This document shows, in pieces, positions 57,804-64,000 of a stretch of DNA of 64,000 nt. The position numbers and the translations under genes are program-made. The DNA is from Chitinasiproducens palmae (lineage in GTDB: Bacteria > Pseudomonadota > Gammaproteobacteria > Burkholderiales > Burkholderiaceae), in NCBI RefSeq assembly GCF_900095735.1, contig NZ_FNLO01000004.1, forward strand, positions 186,001 to 250,000. The letters are read 5' to 3'. Under the pieces are notes generated by a model. It searched no databases and was not told the origin of the DNA. It saw nothing but the letters and a program-made list of their open reading frames with translations. The stretch's first letter is position 1, and each line of letters opens with the position of its first letter.

Positions 57804-58631
57804 ATGCACACCCCTGAACAGTCGCCGCTGGGCAAGACCAGCGAATATCGCGAAGAGTACGATCCCAGCCTGCTGTTCGCGATCCCGCGCGCGCAGGGCC
57901 GCGACGCCCTCGGCCTGGGCGCCAGCCTGCCGTTTTTCGGCATCGATATCTGGAACGCCTACGAACTGTCCTGGCTCGGCGTACGCGGACGCCCGCACAT
58001 CGCGATCGCGACGCTGCTGGTCCCGGCCGATTCGCCGAACTTGGTCGAATCGAAGTCGCTGAAGCTGTACCTGGGCTCGTTCTCGCAGAGCCGCTTCGAG
58101 TCCGACAGCGTCCTGCGCGCGACGATCCAGGCCGACCTGAGCCGCGCATGCGGCGCCTCGGTTCAGGTGCGTCTGACCCGCCCCGCCGATTTCGGCACCT
58201 TGCGGCTCGAAGAACTGGCCGGCACGCCGCTGGACCGGCTCGACTTGGACACGGATCGCTACACGCCCGATGCGTCGCTGCTCAGTGCGGCGCGCGACGA
58301 AGCGCCGGTGGAGGAGACGCTGTTCTCGGACCTGCTGCGGACCAACTGCCCGGTCACCGGGCAGCCGGACTGGGGCAGCGTCCAGATCCGCTATTGGGGT
58401 CCACAGATCGATCACGCGGGACTGCTGCGCTATCTCATTTCCTATCGGACCCACACCGGCTTCCACGAGCAGTGCATCGAACAGATCTTCGTCGACGTCA
58501 TGCGCGAATGCGCGCCGCACAAGCTCGCGGTGTACGGACGTTACACGCGGCGCGGCGGCATCGACATCAATCCGTTCCGCACCAATTTCAACCTGCCACT
58601 GCCGGACAACGCGCGCACCGCTAGACAGTAG
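57804..58631 (+). CDS. queF: NADPH-dependent 7-cyano-7-deazaguanine reductase
   Basis: A 275-residue QueF of the long (YqcD) type that reduces preQ0 to preQ1 for queuosine in tRNA. The catalytic Cys is in [19 protein letters not shown], with Asp in the same segment. [14 protein letters not shown] carries the binding Glu/His region. The ATG at 57804 has TTGGAG upstream. No preQ1 riboswitch motif is seen in the 177 bp before it. Its last 11 bp overlap the convergent marR-like gene. Confidence 0.95.
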   Translation: MHTPEQSPLGKTSEYREEYDPSLLFAIPRAQGRDALGLGASLPFFGIDIWNAYELSWLGVRGRPHIAIATLLVPADSPNLVESKSLKLYLGSFSQSRFESDSVLRATIQADLSRACGASVQVRLTRPADFGTLRLEELAGTPLDRLDLDTDRYTPDASLLSAARDEAPVEETLFSDLLRTNCPVTGQPDWGSVQIRYWGPQIDHAGLLRYLISYRTHTGFHEQCIEQIFVDVMRECAPHKLAVYGRYTRRGGIDINPFRTNFNLPLPDNARTARQ

Positions 58632-59070
58632 GACGCACGGCGACCTGCTCGCGCAACTGGGTCTCGAACAGACCCAGGGCCGTCGACAACACGTTGAGCA
58701 TGTCGTCCGGCAGCGCCACCGTCACCGTTTCGAGAAATGCGTTGCGGCGGGGCAGCGCGTCGTCAACGGCGGCCCGTCCCGCCGACGACAGGGACACGTT
58801 CGTGATGCGGTTGTCACGGGCGTCGACCGCCCGTTCGATCCAGCCCATCGCCTGCAAGTGCTTCAACTGGCGCGTCAGCGCGCCGGGATCGATCTGCAGA
58901 TGCTCGGCCAACTGTTTCTGGGAGATCGCTTCGTCGCGCTGATGCAGCGAAAGGAGTACCCGCCAGCGTTGCATCGGCAGGCCGACGGCCGCCTCGAACG
59001 CGGCCAGGAAAGTGCGATAGGTCCTGCCGAACTGGCGCATCACCGCCAGCCGTTGATCGAGGTCACTCAC
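58621..59070 (-). CDS. MarR-family transcriptional regulator
   Basis: A 149-residue winged-helix regulator. Its HTH is [20 protein letters not shown], followed by the wing [19 protein letters not shown]-like ([17 protein letters not shown]). It lies 122 bp after the MFS exporter gene on the same strand and is the likely local regulator of that exporter, as MarR proteins often repress adjacent efflux genes. Three palindromes at 60803-60851 are candidate operators. Confidence 0.9.
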   Translation of the reverse strand: MSDLDQRLAVMRQFGRTYRTFLAAFEAAVGLPMQRWRVLLSLHQRDEAISQKQLAEHLQIDPGALTRQLKHLQAMGWIERAVDARDNRITNVSLSSAGRAAVDDALPRRNAFLETVTVALPDDMLNVLSTALGLFETQLREQVAVRPTV

Positions 59071-59192
59071 GCGCTGCCACCTTGGCGATCCTGCACCGAC
59101 ACCTCATCACTTCGCCTGCGCTCCTTGTCTTCGTCATGCGTACGCCCCGTTCGCGCGATCGCCAGGGACTGCCATCCTCTCGGCCGATGGGT

Positions 59193-60800
59193 TCATTCGG
59201 ACATCGTCGGCTCGAGCTTGCGGTGCAGCGACACCGGCGGCACCCGACGCGTCCGCCACATCGCATAGACCGTCACCAACGCGGCGATCGCGATGCCGAT
59301 GTGGATCGCGCCGACCAACGAGTGACGGGCTGCCTCCACCAGCAGCGCGCCGTTGTCGCCATGCGCGGTCGCATCGGTGACGAAACGCTGCCGGTCGACG
59401 GCGTTGACCAGCAGTTGCGGATCGGCCAGCCGGCCATACCAATGTTGCGTGTTCTCGCCGAGGCTGCGCCGCACGCCGGCATGGTACACGGCCTGGATGG
59501 TGGTTCCGACCAGCGCGGCGCCGATCATGCCGCCCACCATCCGCAGCGATTGCAGCAAGGCCGTCGCAATGCCCAACTGCTCGCGCGGCGCGGTCTGCTG
59601 CGCAAACACCGTCAGGTTGGGCAGGATGAAGCCAAGTCCGACACCGCCGCATAGCATGCCGACCATCAGCACGACCCGCGGCAGATCGGTGGTGGCCACC
59701 GCCAGACCGATGCAGGCGACGAACAGCAGGCCGAAACCGATCGGCAGCATGCGGTTCGGCGTCTTCATCCGCGACACCAGCCGGCCGTTGACGATGCTGC
59801 CAACGGTGATGCACACCACCAGCGGCGTGATCACCAGGCCGGCTTCCCGCGGCGACCAGCCGAAACCGCCCTGGAACAGCAGCGGCGCGTAGAACAGCAT
59901 CGCGAACAGCGCGAAGCCGCCGAGCAGCGACAGATTGAACAATTCCGCGAGACAGGGATGACGCCACATCTCCAGCGGCAGCATCGGCTGCGGATGACGA
60001 CGCTCCCAGAAGAACAGCACCGTTCCGCAAACCACGGTCAGCACCAGCAAACCGCCGGTGTACAGGCTGAAACCGTGCTGCGGGATGATCTCGACCGCCA
60101 TCTGCAGGCTGCCCAACGTCAGTGCGATCAGCGCGGCGCCAAGCCAGTCCAGCCGCGCGAGCGTACCGGGCTCGACCGTGCGGTGCCGGACGTGCGGCAG
60201 GTAACGGCCGACGAAGAACAGCGACAGCGCGGTCACCGGCAAATTCACGTAGAACACCGAGCGCCAGCCCCAACCCTCGGTCAGGATGCCGCCCAGCGAC
60301 GGGCCGACGGCGTTGGCGATGCCGAACGCCGTACTGATCAGCACCTGCCAGCGCAGCCGTTGCCGCGCATCGGGGAACAGGTCGGGAATGCAGGCGAACG
60401 CGGTGCCGACCAGCATGCCGCCCCCGATGCCCTGCAGCGCGCGGCTCCAGACCAGGAAAGTCATGCTGTTGGCCGCGCCGCACAGCAGCGACGCCACCGA
60501 GAAGACGACGATCGAGGCCACCACGAAGGGTTTGCGGCCGTAGTAATCGCCCAGCCGCCCGAATACCGGGACGGTCACGACTGAAGTCAGCAGGTAGGCG
60601 GTCGCGGTCCACGCGTACAGCTCGAAGCCGTTGAGCTCGGCCACGATGGTCGGTAACGCCGTGCCGACCACCGTCTGGTCGAGCGCCACCAGCATCGTGA
60701 CGAAAGCCAGCCCAAGCACAGCCAGAAGCGATTCGCGAAACGAACGTGAACTGGTTCCCTGGGCGGCAGGCGCGGGCGAACCATCAGAGGCCACGGACAT
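59193..60800 (-). CDS. DHA2-type (EmrB/QacA-like) MFS drug exporter
   Basis: A 535-residue, 14-helix proton antiporter. It has the DHA2 motif LDQTVVGTALPTIVAEL in helix 1, motif A GRLGDYYGRKP after helix 2, and WRSVFYVNLPVTALSL. The ATG at 60800 (MSVASDGSPAPA) is chosen; a 10-residue longer start at 60830 would lie in the palindromes. The substrate is unknown but probably hydrophobic toxicants. No membrane-fusion partner (EmrA) is adjacent, so it may act alone. Confidence 0.9.
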   Translation of the reverse strand: MSVASDGSPAPAAQGTSSRSFRESLLAVLGLAFVTMLVALDQTVVGTALPTIVAELNGFELYAWTATAYLLTSVVTVPVFGRLGDYYGRKPFVVASIVVFSVASLLCGAANSMTFLVWSRALQGIGGGMLVGTAFACIPDLFPDARQRLRWQVLISTAFGIANAVGPSLGGILTEGWGWRSVFYVNLPVTALSLFFVGRYLPHVRHRTVEPGTLARLDWLGAALIALTLGSLQMAVEIIPQHGFSLYTGGLLVLTVVCGTVLFFWERRHPQPMLPLEMWRHPCLAELFNLSLLGGFALFAMLFYAPLLFQGGFGWSPREAGLVITPLVVCITVGSIVNGRLVSRMKTPNRMLPIGFGLLFVACIGLAVATTDLPRVVLMVGMLCGGVGLGFILPNLTVFAQQTAPREQLGIATALLQSLRMVGGMIGAALVGTTIQAVYHAGVRRSLGENTQHWYGRLADPQLLVNAVDRQRFVTDATAHGDNGALLVEAARHSLVGAIHIGIAIAALVTVYAMWRTRRVPPVSLHRKLEPTMSE

Positions 60801-60802
60801 GA

Positions 60803-60851
60803 ATTGTATAAACAATGATTGATTGCGCAATTATATCGTGACGCGCGTCAC
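60803..60851 (-). promoter_or_regulatory. palindrome cluster with -10 upstream of the MFS exporter gene
   Basis: Three perfect palindromes lie within 49 bp: ATTGT-ATAA-ACAAT (60803-60816), ATTGCGCAAT (60822-60831) and GTGACGCGCGTCAC (60838-60851). An exact TATAAT lies at 60835-60830 on the minus strand, with no -35 match. The first two resemble MarR-family operators. They are well placed to regulate the exporter gene 3 bp downstream and possibly the EcsC gene on the other strand. Confidence 0.68.
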
Positions 60852-60870
60852 CGTGGCGCTCGGCTTCGCC

Positions 60871-60914
60871 GAATCGTTACCGATTCAGTGCCGATTCAGT
60901 GCCGATTCAACACG
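60871..60914. repeat. intergenic tandem array, 4 x 11 bp
   Basis: Units GAATCGTTACC, GATTCAGTGCC (twice) and GATTCAACACG follow at an exact 11-bp period, with a partial fifth unit (GATTCC). The array lies 20 bp from the palindrome cluster, in the 497-bp divergent gap between the MFS exporter (-) and EcsC (+) genes. The rest of that gap, to 61297, holds no gene I can support. Confidence 0.8.
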
Positions 60915-61297
60915 GATTCCTTGCCGCCCAGTGGCCGTGCCGCGCCCGGCGACACCGATCACGCCCGATGACACTCGAAGGCGTCCACTCGCGTCCGATA
61001 GCAATAAAGTCCGATGGATCGCCGCCGCGACGGCATGGCGGCGACGGTCGCGCGCGCCGCTTAACGGCCATGCGGCGGCCGGCAACAACCGCCGACGAGA
61101 GGCTGAAAGCAACGTCCAGCGGACGCTCAAGCCAACGCGCGGCGGCAAGCACGCCCGTTCGTTCGACCGGTGCCTGCCTAACGCTTGCGCTGTCCGCTCG
61201 ACGGGCGAGCGGCGCGGGCGGCCGCCGCGCGGCACGGCTGGCGGCCTCGCGTATGATGGTTCGTTCGTCCCTCGTCCCAGTATTGATCCGCTACGCC

Positions 61298-62134
61298 ATG
61301 GAATTCGACCCACCGACTGCATCACCGCCCGCCGCCCGCGCGCCGGGCGCGGCCGATCTGAGCGCCGGCGACCTGGCAACCTTGGCCGACGCGCGCGCCC
61401 GTCTGGAGTCGCCGGGACTGGCGTTGCGCCTGGCCAATGCGGTTGGCGCGCCGTTCGACAGGCTGCTCGCCCGCCTGCCCGCGGGCGCGCACGAGATTAT
61501 TGCCAGTGCGGCGCGCAAGGCGCTCGACACCTCGCTGCAACTGGCCATTAAGACCGCGGGACGGCGTTGGTCGCCGCTCGCCTCGCCCCGCCTGCATACC
61601 CTGGCGGTGGCCGGCACCGGGGCGGCCGGCGGTGCGTTCGGCCTTGCCGGGCTGCCGGTCGAGCTGCCGGTGACGACCACCCTGATGTTCCGATCGATTT
61701 GCGAGATAGCCCGGCAAGCCGGCGAGAATCTCGACGACCCGGCGGTGCGCCTGGAATGCCTGCTGGTGTTCGCGATGGGTGGACCAAGCCGGGACGACGA
61801 CGATGCCTCGTTCGGCTATTTCGTAGTGCGCGGCGCGATGGCGCAGATGGTCGGCAAGGCAGCCGGCGAAATGCTCGGCAAGGGCGTGTTCACCGGCGCC
61901 ACCGGGGCGCTTGCCCGGCTCAGCCACGCGATCGCCAGCCGCTTCGCCGCACGGGTGGGCGAACAGGTCGCCGCCAAATCGGTGCCGGCACTGGGCGCGG
62001 TGCTCGGGGCAACGATCAACACGGTGTTCATCAATCACTTCCAGCAGATCGCGCGCGGCCATTTCGCAATCCGCCAGCTCGAACGCCGTTACGGCCAGGA
62101 TGCGGTCCGGCAAGCTTACGATCGGCTGGCCTGA
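61298..62134 (+). CDS. EcsC family protein
   Basis: A 278-residue protein whose core (AGTGAAGGAFGLAGLPVELP, TTLMFRSICEIARQAGENL) matches the EcsC family, named for a B. subtilis protein linked to ABC export and secretion. The central part has two moderately hydrophobic Gly/Ala-rich stretches that could be amphipathic membrane helices (ALGAVLGATINTVFINHF). The function is unknown. The ATG at 61298 begins MEFDPPTASPPAA. Confidence 0.8.
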   Translation: MEFDPPTASPPAARAPGAADLSAGDLATLADARARLESPGLALRLANAVGAPFDRLLARLPAGAHEIIASAARKALDTSLQLAIKTAGRRWSPLASPRLHTLAVAGTGAAGGAFGLAGLPVELPVTTTLMFRSICEIARQAGENLDDPAVRLECLLVFAMGGPSRDDDDASFGYFVVRGAMAQMVGKAAGEMLGKGVFTGATGALARLSHAIASRFAARVGEQVAAKSVPALGAVLGATINTVFINHFQQIARGHFAIRQLERRYGQDAVRQAYDRLA

Positions 62135-62161
62135 GCGCCCGGCCGGTCGTCAGGCACGCGG

Positions 62162-63067
62162 TCAAGGGGTCAGTCCGCGGATGAAGTCGGCTGCCTGCCG
62201 GAGCGCCAGACGTGCTTCCGGCAGGACCGCGCAGAAGATCTGCCACGCATGCGGCAGGCCGGTCCAGACGTTCAGCTCCGCCCGGCCACCGGCGTCGCGC
62301 ACGCGGGTGGCAAGCCGTACGGCGTCATCGAGCAGTACTTCGCTGTCGCTTGCCTGGACGAGCAACGGTGGCAGACCATGCAAGGCGCTGAAAAGCGGCG
62401 ACGCCAGCGGATGGTCGGCAGGCGTGTCCGCCACGTAAAGCGATGCCGCCATGCGGGTGCCCTCGGCGGTAAACATGACATCGGTGTCGTTGTTGCGGGC
62501 CGCCGACTCGCCGCTGGCAGTCAGATCCGTCCAGGGTGAGAACAGCACGGCCCCGGCCGGCAGCGGCATGCCCTCGTCGCGCAAGGCCACTAGCGTAGCA
62601 AGCGCAAGCCCACCGCCAGCCGAATCGCCCGCCAGGACGATCGAAGCCGGTTCGATGCCGGCATCGAGCAGACGTTGATAGCCGGCCACCGCGTCGTCGA
62701 GCGCGGCGGGAAATGGGTGTTCCGGGGCCAGGCGATAGTCCAGCGAATACAGCTGGGCATCGGCTTCGCAGGCCAGGCGGTCGGTCAGGATCCGGTGGGT
62801 GCGCGGCGAGCAGCCGATGTAGGCGCCGCCATGCAGATAGTAGATGGTTCGATGGACCGTGCCGTCAGCAGGTCCGCTCGCCTGCGGCAGCAGCCACTCG
62901 TGGCCGCCGGGCAGCCCGCGCAGCAACCAACCGGGCGGCGGGCGTCTTGGCGAGCGCGGGCGCTCGGTAAGACGCCGGGCTCCCGGAAGATCGAAGCGTC
63001 CGGGCGCGGTGCGCGGTTTCAGGCCGTAACGCAAGGCCGCGCTCAGCACGGCATTCTGCCAACTCAT
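62162..63067 (-). CDS. Alpha/beta hydrolase (hormone-sensitive lipase family)
   Basis: A 301-residue esterase. The oxyanion-hole motif is YYLHGGAYIGC, the nucleophile elbow is VLAGDSAGGGLALA, catalytic Asp is in VQASDSEVLLDD and His is in GLPHAWQIF. This is the HSL (family IV) group; acyl esters of unknown identity are the likely substrate. The ATG at 63067 (MSWQNAVLSAALRYGLK) is preferred, as longer starts are non-family. It converges with EcsC, 27 bp apart. Confidence 0.9.
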   Translation of the reverse strand: MSWQNAVLSAALRYGLKPRTAPGRFDLPGARRLTERPRSPRRPPPGWLLRGLPGGHEWLLPQASGPADGTVHRTIYYLHGGAYIGCSPRTHRILTDRLACEADAQLYSLDYRLAPEHPFPAALDDAVAGYQRLLDAGIEPASIVLAGDSAGGGLALATLVALRDEGMPLPAGAVLFSPWTDLTASGESAARNNDTDVMFTAEGTRMAASLYVADTPADHPLASPLFSALHGLPPLLVQASDSEVLLDDAVRLATRVRDAGGRAELNVWTGLPHAWQIFCAVLPEARLALRQAADFIRGLTP

Positions 63068-63177
63068 GACTGGATCTCCGTTGCATCGCGAGCCGCCTGC
63101 GCCACTGTTCGCCCGGCGACAACGGTTTATTGCGAAAAACACGGTCTTTCCCGGACTGTCGCTGCACTACACTACGA

Positions 63178-63245
63178 ACTGCGAGAAGCGGGCCCTTTTT
63201 CAAAGGTCTCCATCTGTTAACGCGGCCCCGGCCGCGTTTTTTTTT
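63178..63245 (+). ncRNA. candidate small RNA ending in an orphan terminator
   Basis: No gene on the + strand precedes the strong terminator at 63219-63245 for more than 1 kb. TACACT (63168-63173) may serve as -10, giving a start near 63180 and an RNA of about 65 nt; there is no -35 match. The body has a hairpin-poor GAAGCGGGCCCUUUUU segment and no reading frame. It may equally be the 3' end of a longer + strand transcript that starts within the 63068-63168 region, divergent from the hydrolase gene. The 317-bp gap (63068-63384) has no other feature. Confidence 0.35.
63219..63245 (+). terminator. strong intrinsic terminator with no gene upstream
   Basis: AACGCGGCC/GGCCGCGTT form a 9-bp stem around CC, followed by nine T. 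The T-tract is only on the + strand side, so it ends a + transcript. The neighbours, the hydrolase and ridA, are both on the minus strand. Confidence 0.85.
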
Positions 63246-63384
63246 GGGCCGCGGCGGCGACCCACGGTCGATATGCTCTGAAAGGTCCTGCAATGCGCCG
63301 GTGAAGGCGCTGGTCGAGCGCCTGCATTGCCCCCGTCCCAGCCAGCCGGCGCCGGATCGGTCGTTTCCCTGGCTGCCGTGCGCG

Positions 63385-63765
63385 TCAGGCTTTGTCACCG
63401 ACCGCGATGTAGGCGACGATCTCGATCTTCATGCCGGGGTGAACGAAACCGGCTACCCCGACGCTCGAACGATTCGGGTAAGGCGCACTGAAGTATTCCC
63501 GGTAGATCGCATCGATTGCCGGCATGTCTGTCACGTCCTTCATGTAAATCAGCACCTGTGCCACGTCGCGCAGGCTGCCGCCTGCCGCTTCGGCCGCGCG
63601 CCGCAGATTGTCGAAGGTCAGGCGGGTCTGTACCTCGATGCTGCCGTCGTCCAGCGTGCCATCGGCGCGGATCGGGCCATGCGCGGTGAAAACGATGGAC
63701 TGCGTCTGGACTGCCCAGGAGAACGGTTGCGAGTGCTGCGGAAGGCCGATGTCGAGCGTTTTCAT
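63385..63765 (-). CDS. RidA family (YjgF/YER057c/UK114) protein
   Basis: A 126-residue reactive-imine deaminase family protein. The expected Arg is in YPNRSSVGVAGF (about residue 105) and Glu is in KIEIVAYIAV (about 119); these define the active RidA type. It would hydrolyse imine/enamine intermediates such as 2-aminoacrylate, including those made by IlvA. The ATG at 63765 gives MKTLDIGLPQHSQPFSWAVQ. It stands alone; the ilvA gene is 6 kb away on the other strand. Confidence 0.9.
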   Translation of the reverse strand: MKTLDIGLPQHSQPFSWAVQTQSIVFTAHGPIRADGTLDDGSIEVQTRLTFDNLRRAAEAAGGSLRDVAQVLIYMKDVTDMPAIDAIYREYFSAPYPNRSSVGVAGFVHPGMKIEIVAYIAVGDKA

Positions 63766-63818
63766 GTATCGAAGAGGGGCTGGGTGGTCGGGCTGGATGG
63801 TCGGGACCAACGCGCCGC

Positions 63819-63854
63819 GTCAAACGTCGAGTCAAACGTCGAGTCAAACGCCGC
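63819..63854. repeat. 12-bp tandem repeat upstream of ridA (3 units)
   Basis: GTCAAACGTCGA occurs twice and then GTCAAACGCCGC. They lie about 55 bp upstream of the ridA start, where its promoter would be expected. Beyond it, to the window end, I see no gene I can support. Confidence 0.8.
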
Positions 63855-64000
63855 GTCGAACACGACACGGCAGTGTAACGCGCCGCATTGCGGCCCGGTG
63901 CGCGGCATCGCGCCGACCGCGGCGGCAAGGTGCGCACCGGCCCGCCGCAATCGAAACGGGCCTCGCGTGCCGGGGCGGACGCGGATGTCGCATGGCAACT

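Overview
This 64 kb window is a GC-rich (by eye about two-thirds G+C) stretch of bacterial chromosome. Gene content and order point to a betaproteobacterium of the Burkholderiaceae (Burkholderia/Paraburkholderia relatives): ubiH-dusB-fis-purH-ruvC-ruvA-ruvB, tyrS next to an M23 peptidase and anmK, erpA beside rpsI-rplM, ubiE and ubiJ-ubiB, and a giant DUF3683 FAD/Fe-S oxidoreductase. I saw no insertion sequence, phage, CRISPR array or tRNA. Nearly everything is housekeeping or conserved accessory metabolism.

Layout. 1-9 kb (+): the end of a probable pepP, ubiH, dusB-fis, purH, ruvC, ruvA, an EamA exporter gene lying between ruvA and ruvB, ruvB, and a DUF2236 oxygenase-like gene. 9-11.7 kb (-): tyrS-dtd-phosphatase with overlapping ends. 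11.8-14.9 kb (+): a secreted M23 peptidase with a GHAV repeat, then anmK. 15-16.7 kb (-): erpA and rplM-rpsI with clear terminators and a good rplM promoter. 16.9-17.1 kb (-): an unannotated small-RNA gene with promoter, UCUCC motifs and terminator. 17.4-22.2 kb: OsmC protein, RNase P RNA, GntR regulator, DUF3025, pyrC, class II amidotransferase. 22.3-30 kb (-): the glutamate/aspartate transporter gltI-gltJ-gltK-gltL, gdhA with a LysR box at about -64, a LysR gene and an Atm1-type ABC transporter gene. 30.3-32.3 kb: acyl-CoA thioesterase, nitrate reductase associated protein, fdhD. 32.5-39.6 kb (-): a fatty-acid beta-oxidation operon, tetR-fadE-fadN-fadA-ech. 39.7-55 kb (-): clsB, nudB, aspS, DUF502, FmdB, a TPMT-like methyltransferase, ubiB, ubiJ, Tim44-like, ubiE, DUF971, HIT, and the DUF3683 oxidoreductase. 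55.3-58.6 kb (+): MocA-like nucleotidyltransferase, ilvA, queF. 58.6-63.8 kb: marR and a DHA2-type MFS exporter, EcsC-like protein, alpha/beta hydrolase, RidA.

How the parts fit. Ubiquinone genes recur (ubiH, ubiB, ubiJ, ubiE). The Glt uptake system sits beside glutamate dehydrogenase, so the block reads as a glutamate/aspartate use cluster. The TetR-led operon carries acyl-CoA dehydrogenase, the bifunctional hydratase/dehydrogenase and thiolase, enough for a beta-oxidation cycle, and has its own operator-like palindrome.

The least explained signals are: the small-RNA gene at 16940-17034; an orphan + strand terminator at 63219-63245; and a family of short minisatellites. Five intergenic arrays all have 11-bp units of differing sequence, while the arrays inside genes have 9- or 12-bp (in-frame) units. 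All functional statements are read from sequence and family knowledge; no searches or folding programs were run.
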